DNA of 64,000 nucleotides from Halolamina salifodinae (GCF_017874235.1 NZ_JAGGLC010000003.1:310001-374000), one strand, 5' to 3'; counted from the first letter of the stretch, positions 45,739 through 55,534 are shown. The notes: generated by a model not told the origin, from the sequence alone. Numbers and translations are program-made.

Positions 45739-46914
45739 ATGACACGAAACACCAACCGATCCCTCGGAAACCGGTTCGCGACTGTCGCTGTTGGCTCCGT
45801 GGGGAACGACTCCAGAGGCGGAACGAACGATGTCGTCCCACCGATCCACCTCTCCACTACGTTCGGGTGGGCCAGCGGGGCGGAATCGAACGAACACGAC
45901 TACTCCCGCGAGAGCAACCCCACGCGGGCAGCGCTCGAAGAGCAGTTAGCCCGTCTGGACGGTGGCGACCATGGACTCGTGTTCGCCTCGGGGATGGCCG
46001 CCATCTCCACGACGATGCTGACGCTGGTTCCGCCGGGTGGGCATCTCGTCTCTTCGGACTCCATCTACGGCGGCACCGAAAAACTGCTCACGGAACTCGC
46101 TGCTGATCACTTCGGCATCGACGTCGACTTCGTCGACGCCCGCGACCCCGGGCGGGTCTCCGCAGTAGTGGATTCGGACACCGACTTGATCTGGGTGGAG
46201 ACGCCGACCAACCCCCTGATGCGGCTATGCGACATCGAGGCGATAGCCGACATCGCCGACGACGACGGCGTCCCGTTCGCGGTGGACAGCACCTTCGCGA
46301 GTCCCTACTGTCAAGCCCCGCTCGAACTGGGCGCCGACATCGTGGTCCACAGCACGACCAAGTATCTCAACGGCCACTCCGACTCGACTGGTGGGGCGGT
46401 CATCACGAACGACGACCGAATCGCCGAGCGGTTGGGGTTCGCCCAGCAGACCGGCCTCGGAAACGTCCTGGCGCCCTTCGACTGCTATCTAGTGTCTCGA
46501 GGCGTGAAGACGTTACCGGCACGGATGGAACATCACGAGGAAAACGCGATGGCGGTTGCACAGTTCCTCGAGAGCCACGACCGGGTTTCCAGCGTCTACT
46601 ATCCGGGTCTCGCGAGCCATCCACAACACGGTCTGGCGAACCAGCAGATGTCGGGGTACAGCGGAATGCTGTCCTTCGAGTTCGACGGTACGCCGCTCGA
46701 ACTCGAAGCGTTCCTGGAGGGCCTCGACGTGTTCACCCCAGGCGCCAGCCTCGGTGGGGCAGAGAGCCTCGTCGAACTGCCGTCGTTGATGATCCCCGAC
46801 GAGGCGAGTCATGGCGAGGCGACCGCTGCGATCCCCGAGACGTTGGTTCGGGTATCGGTCGGCCTGGAAGACGCCGACGACCTCCGGGAGGATCTCCGGA
46901 CGGCGCTACCGTAA
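45739..46914 (+). CDS. Cystathionine gamma-synthase/lyase-family PLP enzyme
   Basis: 391 residues of the Cys/Met-metabolism PLP family. Motifs: YSRESNPTRAALEEQLARLD, FASGMAAISTTML (phosphate cup), WVETPTNPLMRLCDI, VDSTFASPYCQAPL, the Schiff-base Lys in HSTTKYLNGHSDSTGG, and a C-terminal FTPGASLGGAESLVELPSLM with LVRVSVGLEDADDL. The sequence cannot separate cystathionine gamma-synthase from gamma-lyase or O-acetylhomoserine sulfhydrylase; synthase or lyase is more likely. Divergent from the ABM-like gene. Confidence 0.9.
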   Translation: MTRNTNRSLGNRFATVAVGSVGNDSRGGTNDVVPPIHLSTTFGWASGAESNEHDYSRESNPTRAALEEQLARLDGGDHGLVFASGMAAISTTMLTLVPPGGHLVSSDSIYGGTEKLLTELAADHFGIDVDFVDARDPGRVSAVVDSDTDLIWVETPTNPLMRLCDIEAIADIADDDGVPFAVDSTFASPYCQAPLELGADIVVHSTTKYLNGHSDSTGGAVITNDDRIAERLGFAQQTGLGNVLAPFDCYLVSRGVKTLPARMEHHEENAMAVAQFLESHDRVSSVYYPGLASHPQHGLANQQMSGYSGMLSFEFDGTPLELEAFLEGLDVFTPGASLGGAESLVELPSLMIPDEASHGEATAAIPETLVRVSVGLEDADDLREDLRTALP

Positions 46915-46919
46915 CCGCC

Positions 46920-47603
46920 TCACCGCAGCGACCCGAACGACGGCCGCCACGAGAGCAGTGCGACCGTTACCAGAAAGACCACGGTCGAGACGTCGTAGGC
47001 GTACGTCGTCGTCGCCACCGCGACGAACGACCCGCCGCCGAACACCGCCGTGCCGATGGAGGCGACGATGGGCCACGAACAGGAGAGACAGGAGAACAGT
47101 CCCAGCAGCCCCGGTGCTGCCGATCCGGCGGCGTCGATGACGGTGACGTAGATCAGGTACGCGAGCGCGAGGTAGCCCACGACCCGGGCGGGCATCAGGA
47201 TGAGTCGGACGAACTCGCTTTTGAAGATGAGTGCCGGCCCCCACCCCGGCGGGAGCCAGAGCACCGAGAAGCCGGCGACGTAGTCGAAGCTTTCGGGGAT
47301 GCCGCCGGCGACGAGGCCACCGGTGTACGCCAGCAGGGCAAAGTAGCCCACCGCGACTGCCGCCGCGCGGCGCTTGGTGGAACGGCCCGCCGCTGGAACG
47401 TCTGTTCGGAAGAACACCCAGAGCGCGGCGTTGATCCAGAGCAGGCCGTAGAGAGCGAATCGCGGGCTGTCGACCGTGCTCGTGTGGCCGAACAGCCAGT
47501 AGCCGGTCAGCGCCATCACTTCGGCGTAGAGCACGCCGGTCCAGAGCAGGATCGTCCGTGGCGCCGGGAGGTCCTCGGCGTCCGGGAAGGAGCGCGTCGC
47601 CAT
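46920..47603 (-). CDS. Polytopic membrane protein downstream of ctaAB
   Basis: 227 residues with about six helices. A loop or helix segment LFSCLSCSWPIVASIGTAVFGG has a Cys-x-x-Cys that could bind metal. It starts 2 nt after the ctaAB stop, so both are on one transcript and a role in haem-A or oxidase assembly (for example copper delivery) is suggested. I do not recognise a characterised family; haloarchaeal homologues carry only DUF names as far as I know. Confidence 0.7.
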   Translation of the reverse strand: MATRSFPDAEDLPAPRTILLWTGVLYAEVMALTGYWLFGHTSTVDSPRFALYGLLWINAALWVFFRTDVPAAGRSTKRRAAAVAVGYFALLAYTGGLVAGGIPESFDYVAGFSVLWLPPGWGPALIFKSEFVRLILMPARVVGYLALAYLIYVTVIDAAGSAAPGLLGLFSCLSCSWPIVASIGTAVFGGGSFVAVATTTYAYDVSTVVFLVTVALLSWRPSFGSLR

Positions 47604-47605
47604 CG

Positions 47606-49006
47606 TCAGAGCGCGAGCGTGTCGAGCACGACCGCGAGCAGTACGCCGCCCAGATAGGCGTTCGAGGCGTGGAACGCGCGGAACGCCGCGGCCTCGGTGC
47701 GCTCGAAGTGGAGGCGGACGACCGTCCAGAGGAACAGCGCCGCCAGCGCGACGCCGAAGGCGACGAACAGCCAGTCCAGCCGGACCATCAGCGCGAGCGC
47801 GGCCGTCGCCGCCAGCGTGGCGCCGAGGTACCAGAGGATATGCCGGCGGGTGGTGGTCTCACCGCGCACGACGGGCATCATCGGGAAGCCGCCGGCCGCG
47901 TAGTCGTCCTTGTACGCCAGCGCGAGGTTGTAGAAGTGTGCGGGCGTCCAGAGGAAGACGATGGTCGCGAGGCCGAGGCCGCCCCAGCCGATCTCGCCGG
48001 TGACCGCCGCCCATCCGATCAGCGCGGGAAGCGCGCCGGCGGCGCCGCCGATGACGGTGTTCTGGACGGTGTTGGGCTTGAGGATCAGCGTGTAAACCAC
48101 ACTGTAGAACGCGATGGCGGTCAGGCCCAGTACGCCCGCCAGGAGGTTGATCGAGGCGAACAGGCCGACCGAGATGGCTGCGAGCGTCAGGCCGAAGGCG
48201 ACGGCGTTGCGGACGGGCACCAGATCAACCGCCAGCGGGCGGTCGCTGGTGCGCTGCATCCGGCGGTCCACGTCGCGTTCGAGCACGTGGTTGAACGTGC
48301 CCGAGGCGCCGATGGAGAGCGCGCCGGCGACGAGCGTCTTGGCGACGACGGGAACGGTGAAGTTCTCGCCGCCGGCCAGCGCCATCGCCGCCGAGGCGAC
48401 CAGACAGAGCAGCCACATCAGCCGGGGCTTGGTCAGGCGGGCGTACGCCTGCAGTTTTGCCTTCGTTCGGGGCCAGCCCGGTTCGGGCATCGCCGCCGAG
48501 GGAGCGTCGTCGATCGGCGGCAGTTCGTCGTCGAGCGGGTCGGTCGGCTCGTCGTCGGGGTCGCCGGTCGCATCCTCCAGCGCCCACGCCAGCGCCGCGA
48601 GCACGCCGCCGAAGATGGCGACGCCGAGCGCGAGGTGGATCGTGGAGACGTTCGCGGTCGGCGTGACGGCGGTGGTGGCGATGACGGCGCCGACGCCGGA
48701 CTGGAGCGGGAAGAGGGCAAGCGCGAACAGCAGCGCGCCCTTCACGCGACGGGACTCCTCACGGCGCCACGCGACCACGGTGGCAGCGATGAGCAGCAGG
48801 CCGGCGCCGAGTGCGCCGATCCGGTGGCCCATCGCGAACCAGCCGTCGGCGGAGGTCGGGAGGGCGAGACCGCCACCGCAGGCGGGCCAGCCACTACAGG
48901 CGGCTGCTGCGTCGGTTATCGCCGTCGTCGCGCCGACGGCGACGAGGAGGTACACCCCCATCGCCGCCGCCGCGAGCAGGCCGGCGAACTGGCGGTCGGA
49001 ACTCAC
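47606..49006 (-). CDS. ctaB: Fused heme A synthase-like half domain and protoheme IX farnesyltransferase
   Basis: 466 residues from GTG 49006, with TATA-like GATAAG ~28 nt upstream. Residues ~1-150 form four helices with ACSGWPACGG, MGHRIGALGAGLLL and STIHLALGV, a half-size CtaA with two putative haem-ligand His. An acidic Pro-rich linker (~150-180) leads to CtaB (ARLTKPRLMWLL, NHVLERDVDRRMQRTSDRPLA, FLWTPAHFYNLALAYKDDY). CtaB makes haem O; CtaA oxidises it to haem A for cytochrome oxidase. Fusion with a four-helix CtaA is unusual among bacteria but I believe it recurs in haloarchaea. Confidence 0.9.
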   Translation of the reverse strand: MSSDRQFAGLLAAAAMGVYLLVAVGATTAITDAAAACSGWPACGGGLALPTSADGWFAMGHRIGALGAGLLLIAATVVAWRREESRRVKGALLFALALFPLQSGVGAVIATTAVTPTANVSTIHLALGVAIFGGVLAALAWALEDATGDPDDEPTDPLDDELPPIDDAPSAAMPEPGWPRTKAKLQAYARLTKPRLMWLLCLVASAAMALAGGENFTVPVVAKTLVAGALSIGASGTFNHVLERDVDRRMQRTSDRPLAVDLVPVRNAVAFGLTLAAISVGLFASINLLAGVLGLTAIAFYSVVYTLILKPNTVQNTVIGGAAGALPALIGWAAVTGEIGWGGLGLATIVFLWTPAHFYNLALAYKDDYAAGGFPMMPVVRGETTTRRHILWYLGATLAATAALALMVRLDWLFVAFGVALAALFLWTVVRLHFERTEAAAFRAFHASNAYLGGVLLAVVLDTLAL

Positions 49007-49194
49007 TACCAGAGGTTGCGCGCCGCGCTACTTATCGGCTTCGCGTCGGGCGCGCTCGTGGGAACCGAGCCAGCCTATTTAGGTGTCGAGGAAGTCGGTG
49101 AACGAATCCGGCTACTGGGTCTGTAGGCGGTACCCACTGATCCTTCCGCTACGTGCCTTCGCGCCGTCGCCGTTGGCTCCGGCGACGACCAGCC

Positions 49195-49683
49195 CTACCC
49201 ACGGCGTTCGAGAATCCGGTCGACGATGTGACCGGTCGAGAGCAGTTCTTCCTCGTACTTGGGCTCCCGCGGGCCGGCGCGGGTCACCTCGCAGTCGATG
49301 CCCCGTTCGTCGAGCGCCGCCTGCACCGCCTCCTCGTCGTGGTGTTGGTCGTAGCCCAGCACGATGGTGTCCGGGCTGATGCGCTCGATTGGGACGAAGA
49401 TGTCCGACTCGTGGCCGAGGTGGGCCTCGTCGACGGCGTCGATGGCGTCGACGACGTCCCGGCGCTGGCGCGCCGGCAGGACGGGCGACTCCTTGTGAGA
49501 GACGTTCGAACTCCGGGCGACGATGACGTGGAGTTCGTCGCCGAACTCGGCCGCCTCCCGGAGATAGTGGACGTGGCCCGGGTGGAGGATGTCGAAGGTT
49601 CCCTGTGCGACCGCGCGGGTGGGTTCGCTGTCGGAGGACTCGTCGGGGTCGTCGAGGGTCTCATCGCCATCGCCGCGGTTCAT
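49195..49683 (-). CDS. ribL: Archaeal FAD synthase (RibL)
   Basis: Adenylylates FMN to FAD. 162 residues. Nucleotidyltransferase signature [20 protein letters not shown] with the HxGH box; later [36 protein letters not shown] and a late [14 protein letters not shown]. The N-terminal ~20 residues are acidic and variable. Its ATG overlaps the stop of the JAMM gene upstream (ATGA), so it is the second gene of a two-gene operon. An imperfect GC-rich hairpin (GTCGCCG...CGGCGAC, ~49168-49187) follows and could terminate it. Confidence 0.92.
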   Translation of the reverse strand: MNRGDGDETLDDPDESSDSEPTRAVAQGTFDILHPGHVHYLREAAEFGDELHVIVARSSNVSHKESPVLPARQRRDVVDAIDAVDEAHLGHESDIFVPIERISPDTIVLGYDQHHDEEAVQAALDERGIDCEVTRAGPREPKYEEELLSTGHIVDRILERRG

Positions 49684-50180
49684 GACTCGTCCCCGTCGAG
49701 GCCGAGTTCGGCGTCGATGTCCTCCTGCGTGAAGTGGAAGAACTCCTCGCCGTCGTCCATCTCCACGTCGTACACCGGGAGGCTGCGGCGCTTGCCCTCG
49801 CGGTCGAGGGCAACCCAGTCCTCGCGACCGTAGGGGTGGCCGATGATGATGTGGACCTGCCCTTTGCCGAACGTCGCGAGGTCGGCCTGTGAGGGCTGGA
49901 GCACGCCGTTTGGGTGGGAGTGAACCGACCCGACCGAGGAGAAATCGTTGGGGATCATGTTGGTCTTGACCGTCGCGCTGACGGGGTTGGACTCGGTTCC
50001 GGGGACGATCAGCACGTCAGTCACGAGCAGGCCGTCGTGGTCGAGGCCGAACTCGGAGGCGGGTTCGCCCCGCAGCAGCCCCATGTACTCGTCGGGGTGA
50101 GTCTCGCGGGAGGCTTCGAGCGCGAACGTGAGCGCGTCGTCGGCGATGCCGATCACATCGCCCGACCGGAACAGTCCCAT
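49680..50180 (-). CDS. JAMM/MPN+ metalloprotease-like protein (desampylase-type)
   Basis: 166 residues from ATG 50180 ([17 protein letters not shown]). The JAMM zinc motif is complete: Glu in [15 protein letters not shown], then [22 protein letters not shown] (H-x-H-P...S..D). In Haloferax a JAMM enzyme removes SAMP ubiquitin-like modifiers, and this small protein has the size of that class, although JAMM proteins also act in cysteine release. It leads the operon with ribL. An upstream ATG at 50207 is non-conserved-looking. Confidence 0.85.
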   Translation of the reverse strand: MGLFRSGDVIGIADDALTFALEASRETHPDEYMGLLRGEPASEFGLDHDGLLVTDVLIVPGTESNPVSATVKTNMIPNDFSSVGSVHSHPNGVLQPSQADLATFGKGQVHIIIGHPYGREDWVALDREGKRRSLPVYDVEMDDGEEFFHFTQEDIDAELGLDGDES

Positions 50181-50310
50181 CTCTCCGGTACTCGGTGGTC
50201 CCGGCAACTAAGGATTCCGGGACGGGCCTGCCGGGGTCGCGGGCGCAAGCGAGCGCTCGGACGAGGGCAGAACTGGAAGACTTAACACTCGCGACGGCCG
50301 ACTTTTCGGT

Positions 50311-52251
50311 ATGAGCGATAACTCCGCCGGCGAGGACGCCGGCACCACCGAGGGCGGTTCGCCCTCGGACCGTCGGGATGTTCCCGACGACGCGACACTC
50401 GTCTACGACCTCGACGACGACTGCACCATCGACGACGTGGCCGAGGGGACCCGCTACCTCGTCACGGTCAACGGCGTCGTCGACTACGGCGTGTTCGTTG
50501 ACGTCTCGGACACCGTCTCCGGGCTGGTCCACGAGTCCAGCCTGCAGGGCGACTACTCGGAGGGCGACGAACTGGTCGTCCGCCTGACCGAGATCCGGGA
50601 GAACGGCGACATCGCGTTCGAGGAGGTCGACCCGGCCGAGAACCAGGTTGTCAGCGTCGAACACGAACCGGAGATCACTCCCGTCGACGACCTCCGCCGC
50701 GGCGAGGACGCCACCGTCGAGGGCGAACTCACTCAGATCAAACAGACCGGCGGCCCGACCATCTTCCACGTCGGCGACGAGACCGGCGTCGTTGCCGCCG
50801 CGGCGTTCGAGGAAGCCGGCGTGCGCGCCTACCCCGAGGCCGAGATCGGCGACATCGTCCGTATGAGCGGCGAGGTCGGCCTCCACGAGGGCGTCCGCCA
50901 ACTGGAGGTCGACGACGTGACCGTCCTTGAAGCCGAGAAAGCCGAGGCCGCCCGCGAGCGCCTCGACGAGGCCCGCACCGAGCGCGCCGGCCCCGAGTCG
51001 GTCGAGCCGATGGTCGAGTGGGACGCCTTCGAGAAGCTCCGACCCGACCTCGAGGATCTCGCGCGCTTGCTCCGCCGGACGGTACTGGAGGGGCGCCCGA
51101 TCCGCGTGCGCCATCACGCCGACGGCGACGGCATGTGTGCCGCCGTCCCGGTCCAGCGCGCCCTGGAGAACTTCATCGAGGAGGTCCACGCCGACCCCGA
51201 CGCCGGCCGCCACCTCCTCAAGCGGCTGCCTGCGAAGGCGCCGTTCTACGAGATGGAGGACGTGACCCGCGACCTCAACTTCGCGCTGGAGGGCCGGGCC
51301 CGTCACGGCCAACAGCTCCCCTTCCTGCTGATGCTGGACAACGGGAGCACCGAGGAGGACACGCCCGCGTACCGTAACCTCGCACACTACGACATGCCCA
51401 TCGCGGTGGTCGACCACCACCACCCCGACCCGGAGGCCGTCAATCCCCTGCTCGACGCCCACGTCAACCCCTACCTCTACGACGAGGACTACAGCATCAC
51501 CACGGGGATGATGTGTGTCGAACTCGCGCGGATGATCGACCCCGAAATCACCGACGACCTCCGGCACGTCCCGGCGGTTGCGGGCGTCTCGGACCGTTCA
51601 CGGGCCGACGCGATGAGCGATTACGTCGCGCTGGCCGAGGAGGAGGGCTACGACCGCGACGATCTCGACGACGTGGGCGAGGCGCTGGACTACGCCGCCC
51701 ACTGGCTGCGCTACTCCAGCGGCCACTCGGTCGTCAACGACGTGCTCAACGTCGGCTGTGACGACCAGCAGCGCCACGAGGAACTGGTCGAGTTCCTCTC
51801 TACCCGCGCCGAGCGCGACGTGGAGCAACAGCTCGAGGCCGTCGAGGAGAACGTCGAACACGAGACCCTCGAGAGCGACGCCCACCTCTACCGGATCGAC
51901 CTGGATCAGTGGGCCAAGCGCTTCACCTACCCCGCGCCGGGGAAGACTACCGGCGAACTCCACGACGTGAAGGTCCAAGAGACGGGCGACCCCGTCATCA
52001 CCATCGGCTACGGGCCGGACTTCGCCGTCCTCCGGAGCGACGGCGTGCGGCTGGACATCCCGCGGATGGTCGAGGAACTCAACGAGGAGCTGCCCGGCGC
52101 CGGCGTCTCCGGCGGCGGCCACCTCGTCGTCGGCTCGATCAAGTTCGTGAAGGGCCGGCGCGAGCAGGTGATCGACGCGCTGGTCGAGAAGATGGCCGAC
52201 GCCGAGATCGACGAGGAACTCTCCTCGACGGCGGCGGCGCTGGACGACTGA
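50311..52251 (+). CDS. S1-OB-DHH phosphoesterase (archaeal RecJ-like)
   Basis: 646 residues. An S1 RNA-binding domain (~45-110) reads TRYLVTVNGVVDYGVFVDVSD. A second OB fold (~120-210) contains ATVEGELTQIKQTGGPTIFHV. The DHH domain has RHHADGDGMCAA (motif I), LMLDNGSTEED and the signature VVDHHHPDPEA. A DHHA1 C-terminus (GVSGGGHLVVGSIKFVKGRR) with GGGH follows. This is the archaeal RecJ/GAN-like exonuclease family, acting on single-stranded DNA or RNA in repair, replication or RNA turnover. TATA-like ACTTAAC lies ~28 nt before ATG 50311. Confidence 0.88.
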   Translation: MSDNSAGEDAGTTEGGSPSDRRDVPDDATLVYDLDDDCTIDDVAEGTRYLVTVNGVVDYGVFVDVSDTVSGLVHESSLQGDYSEGDELVVRLTEIRENGDIAFEEVDPAENQVVSVEHEPEITPVDDLRRGEDATVEGELTQIKQTGGPTIFHVGDETGVVAAAAFEEAGVRAYPEAEIGDIVRMSGEVGLHEGVRQLEVDDVTVLEAEKAEAARERLDEARTERAGPESVEPMVEWDAFEKLRPDLEDLARLLRRTVLEGRPIRVRHHADGDGMCAAVPVQRALENFIEEVHADPDAGRHLLKRLPAKAPFYEMEDVTRDLNFALEGRARHGQQLPFLLMLDNGSTEEDTPAYRNLAHYDMPIAVVDHHHPDPEAVNPLLDAHVNPYLYDEDYSITTGMMCVELARMIDPEITDDLRHVPAVAGVSDRSRADAMSDYVALAEEEGYDRDDLDDVGEALDYAAHWLRYSSGHSVVNDVLNVGCDDQQRHEELVEFLSTRAERDVEQQLEAVEENVEHETLESDAHLYRIDLDQWAKRFTYPAPGKTTGELHDVKVQETGDPVITIGYGPDFAVLRSDGVRLDIPRMVEELNEELPGAGVSGGGHLVVGSIKFVKGRREQVIDALVEKMADAEIDEELSSTAAALDD

Positions 52252-52266
52252 TCGAGGAATCGCTCC

Positions 52267-53961
52267 TCACTTCTCCCACTTTTCGACTGTCGCGAAGCTG
52301 AGCGACCGCTTCGCCACGAGGCCGGCGACGCCGACCGACGCCGCGGCCCCAGCGGCGAACAGCCACGTTCCCCCACCACCACTGCCACCTTCCCAATCCG
52401 CCGCGAAGCTCTCGCGGTAGAACGCGACCGGCTCGGGCCCGTGGAGCGCGAGCGCCACCTCGCGGTTCCGGGTCGCGCTGTTCTCGTTCCAGTTGAGCGA
52501 GCCGACGACCGCGAGGTCGTCGTCGACCAGCAGCCCCTTCGCGTGGATCTTCTCGTAGCGGTCGCCGGGTTCGGCGATTCGGGCGGTGAGCGGGGCGTTG
52601 TTGCGGTCAGCCCAGTCGTTCAGCCACGAGACGAGCGCCGCGTTCTCCTCGGCGGAGTACCACGCGCCGGAGAGCAGGACCCGCACCTCGACGCCACGCT
52701 GGGCGGCCCGGAGCGTCGCTCGCACAAGCGCGTTGTCCTGCCGGCCGAGCGTCGGCTGGAGTACGTCGACGCGGAACTCGGCGTCGTCGATGGCACGGAC
52801 CAGCGCCGACTCGGCGTTGCCGGGCGCAGTCAGGAGTGTGGCGTTCCGCGCGTGAACGCGCTCGGGGGAGAACTCGGCCGGGTAGCTCCCGTTCGCGCTC
52901 GGAATTGGTTCGAACCGGCGGCCATCCCGGAACGACGACCAGGTCCGGCTGTCGGGCGCGGCGGCGTCCTCCCGGAACAGCGCGGCGAGCGCATCGGCTG
53001 TCGAGCCGTTTTCGGTGCGGACGCCCCAGCCGCGGCTCGACCGACCGCCGATGCCGGAGGGCTTCCAGTTCTCGGTAAGTACTAGTGCCCGGTCGTCAGC
53101 GACTGCGTATTTCGGATGGTGGTAGTTGAACCGCGAGGCACCGACGCCGACGACGCGCACGTCGACACCTGCAGCGACGAGTTGATCGAGCAGCCGGGCC
53201 TGCTGGGCGGAGATGCCGTCGACCGGCCCTGACTCGACCAATAGCCGGATGTCGACGCCACGCTCGCTTGCGTCGATCAGTGCGTTCGCGACGCGCTTGG
53301 AGGTGAACGTGTAGCCCGCGACAAGTAGTCGCTGATGTGCGCTGCGGAGCGTTTCGAGGGGAATGCCCGGCGAGTCCGGGAGGAGGAACGCGGTCGCGTT
53401 CGTCGGCCCGATAGTGACGGGATCGCGTGGATCGAGCCCGACGGGGCGCCACTTGTCCGTCGCTGGGCGGTATCGCTTGCCCTCCTCAGTCTCGCCATAG
53501 CGGACGCGGTGGACGACCGCGCCGTCGCGTCGTAGCACGACTGCCTCGCCGGAGTTGGACAACTCGAGACCTTCGCCGACGATTCTCGGGCGTGTGCCTT
53601 CGGGGCCAGTACCGGTGCCGTTCCGGATCTGTTCAGGGTCGTCCGTGACCAGCACGCGACCTGTGCGGTTCCTGAGACGGACGGTCGATTCACCGTCCGA
53701 GATACTCCAGTTCCCGGGTTCGGGAAGTCCGAGGAGTACGTACTCGCCCGCATCACCATCGCGGGCCGGGTCGGGATATATCTCGAGGATGGCCGCGGAA
53801 CTGCTCGCGCCCTCATCGCTGGCGGCGACATCGGCGGCTCCCGGGCCTGCGACGGCAACGCCCGGGAGAAGCGAGAGAATCAGGAGCCCGCAGACGACGG
53901 CCCGCGCCGTGGCTACGGCGCTCGGCGTGAGCCGATCGGTCGGCGGCTGTTCTCGCGCCAC
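52267..53961 (-). CDS. Exported, membrane-anchored phospholipase D-superfamily protein
   Basis: 564 residues from GTG 53961, with TATA-like CTTAAG ~28 nt upstream. A signal peptide (VVCGLLILSLLPGVAVAGPG) leads to an N-terminal beta-rich domain (ILEIYPDPARDGDAGEYVLL). Two PLD domains follow: the first motif is degenerate (HHPKYAVADDRALVLTENW), the second good (IHAKGLLVDDDLAVVGSLNWNENS). A C-terminal helix (TWLFAAGAAASVGVAGLVA) should anchor it with the active site outside. The substrate could be DNA, phospholipid or another phosphodiester. Confidence 0.88.
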   Translation of the reverse strand: MAREQPPTDRLTPSAVATARAVVCGLLILSLLPGVAVAGPGAADVAASDEGASSSAAILEIYPDPARDGDAGEYVLLGLPEPGNWSISDGESTVRLRNRTGRVLVTDDPEQIRNGTGTGPEGTRPRIVGEGLELSNSGEAVVLRRDGAVVHRVRYGETEEGKRYRPATDKWRPVGLDPRDPVTIGPTNATAFLLPDSPGIPLETLRSAHQRLLVAGYTFTSKRVANALIDASERGVDIRLLVESGPVDGISAQQARLLDQLVAAGVDVRVVGVGASRFNYHHPKYAVADDRALVLTENWKPSGIGGRSSRGWGVRTENGSTADALAALFREDAAAPDSRTWSSFRDGRRFEPIPSANGSYPAEFSPERVHARNATLLTAPGNAESALVRAIDDAEFRVDVLQPTLGRQDNALVRATLRAAQRGVEVRVLLSGAWYSAEENAALVSWLNDWADRNNAPLTARIAEPGDRYEKIHAKGLLVDDDLAVVGSLNWNENSATRNREVALALHGPEPVAFYRESFAADWEGGSGGGGTWLFAAGAAASVGVAGLVAKRSLSFATVEKWEK

Positions 53962-54003
53962 GGGTTGGCTGGTCCCGTCATCACTTAAGAAGGCTCGGGC
54001 GTG

Positions 54004-54291
54004 CTACATCCCCATGTCTTCGGCCGGTTCGGGGACCGGGAGGTCGTCGACGCCGACCCCGAGCAGTTCGGCGGCGTGATCGAGCGCCATGTCGAAGCCG
54101 TAGTAGCGTTCGAGTTCGTCGCCGTCCGGGCCGGTTCGGACTTTCAACATGGCGTAGCCCTCGATGTTCTGGGCGATGGAGGCGGTCCGGCCCTCGCGTT
54201 GGATGTCGAGTCGGCGCTCGCCGGCTTCCTCGGTGTAGCGGGCGGTCACGTCCCCCGCCGTGCGCTCGGTTGCGCCCTCGTGGTCGCTCAT
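54004..54291 (-). CDS. Small haloarchaeal protein of unknown function
   Basis: 95 residues from ATG 54291; TATA-like CTTACTC lies ~25-28 nt upstream on the minus strand. Acidic and soluble, with core GDVTARYTEEAGERRLDIQR, EGYAMLKVRTGPDGDELERYYGFDMALDHAAELLG and an acidic end. It looks like one beta-sheet plus helix domain. No family known to me. Confidence 0.6.
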   Translation of the reverse strand: MSDHEGATERTAGDVTARYTEEAGERRLDIQREGRTASIAQNIEGYAMLKVRTGPDGDELERYYGFDMALDHAAELLGVGVDDLPVPEPAEDMGM

Positions 54292-54382
54292 GAATCGGGG
54301 TTTGCCCGCCCCGGAGTAAGTCCCATCGGTGTCGACGGCGCCGCGGTGCAGGCTTATACGCCGGGCGCCCCAAGCGCGAGTC

Positions 54383-55150
54383 ATGACCGACCGCCGCGAC
54401 CCCGAGGCGGAGGAGCTCCGGAGCCGCATCGCCGACCTCGAATCGACGCTGGTGGAACTCCGCAGGGAGTTGGACGGGGAGGGAACCGAGCAGCCGACGA
54501 TTCCCCGGGGACTCCCCGGTGGCGGCCGACCCGCACCCCGGCCGCCGCGGCTCCGGGAGGTGCTCCGGTTCACCGAGGAGTACACCATCCCGACGCTCAT
54601 CTCGGTGCTGGAGACGAACATCCGGCTCCTCCGCCTCGGCGGCGCGGCGCTGCGCGCGCTCGACCCCGAGCGCTCGGCCGTGCGGGAGGGCGGCGATAGT
54701 GCGGTGGGTCGCGCTATCGACGCCGGCCGTGGCTTCTCGACCGATCGGCTGGCCGACGGGCTTTCGGAGTTGAACGACGCCGTCGCGGGCACCGAGGCCC
54801 CGGATCCGGAGGCCCGGGAACTGCTCTCGGAGGCCGAGGAACTCTCCGCGGAGATTCAGGACCGACTGCGTGAGACTGGCCGGGAGCCGAGCAGGTCCGA
54901 GCGCTCCGAGGGGTCAAGCTCCGAGGACGATGCGGTCCATATCGACGTGACGCGTGGTACCGACGATACGGACGCGGGCGAGGACACGGACGAGAACGGG
55001 GAATCCGCCGACGCTCCGGAACCGGACGTGGACGCCGAACTCGACTCGATACGGGAGGAGGTACGGGGTGCTGCGGAAGATGAGGGAGGGGAGCCAGAAG
55101 ACGACGCCGTCGAGAGCGGCGACGACGCCGACGGAACCGCGCCGGAGTAG
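54383..55150 (+). CDS. Haloarchaeal coiled-coil protein with acidic tail, unknown function
   Basis: 255 residues. An N-terminal coiled coil (AEELRSRIADLESTLVELRREL), a Gly/Pro linker, then a conserved-looking helical region (LREVLRFTEEYTIPTLISVLETNIRLLRLGGAALRALDP) that may be amphipathic or membrane-associated, and a second helical pair (STDRLADGLSELNDAV). The last ~90 residues are Asp/Glu/Ser-rich. TATA-like CTTATAC ~28 nt upstream supports ATG 54383. Function unknown. Confidence 0.7.
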   Translation: MTDRRDPEAEELRSRIADLESTLVELRRELDGEGTEQPTIPRGLPGGGRPAPRPPRLREVLRFTEEYTIPTLISVLETNIRLLRLGGAALRALDPERSAVREGGDSAVGRAIDAGRGFSTDRLADGLSELNDAVAGTEAPDPEARELLSEAEELSAEIQDRLRETGREPSRSERSEGSSSEDDAVHIDVTRGTDDTDAGEDTDENGESADAPEPDVDAELDSIREEVRGAAEDEGGEPEDDAVESGDDADGTAPE

Positions 55151-55534
55151 CTACTCGACGGGCCGGAACCGGAAGCCGTCCCAGTCCTGACTCTCAGGCT
55201 CGCGGATACCCGTCTCCGGGTCCCGGAGTTCCTCGACGTGGAACGGCTCCACGGTGTCGCCGATGTCGACGTTCTCCTTCTCGAGTTGGCCCAGCGCGCG
55301 GACCGGTACCCCGTCCACGTCGAACTCCACGATGGCGAGGTGGTTCGGCTGTCGGACGCCGGGCGGCGTCGCCGTCGAGGTGGTCCAGGTTACGACCTCG
55401 GCGGTGTGTTCGCTGAGGTCGACGGTCCCGACTGGCTCCTCGCCGCCCGGGCCATAGGGGTGACCGGGGTAGGTGATGCTGCCGTCGGGGTAGCGGTACG
55501 CCGTCATCTCGGGGTCGGATTGCTGGTCGCTCAT
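55151..55534 (-). CDS. DUF35/OB-fold acyl-CoA-associated protein
   Basis: 127 residues from ATG 55534, which overlaps the thiolase stop (ATGA). YPDGSITYPGHPYGPGGEEPVGTVDLSEH, VVTWTTSTATPPGVRQPNHLAIVEFD and VEPFHVEELR have the DUF35 C-terminal OB-fold pattern. The N-terminal zinc ribbon of the family is missing its cysteines. DUF35 proteins bridge thiolase and HMG-CoA synthase in archaea, so pairing with the adjacent thiolase is likely. Confidence 0.82.
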   Translation of the reverse strand: MSDQQSDPEMTAYRYPDGSITYPGHPYGPGGEEPVGTVDLSEHTAEVVTWTTSTATPPGVRQPNHLAIVEFDVDGVPVRALGQLEKENVDIGDTVEPFHVEELRDPETGIREPESQDWDGFRFRPVE

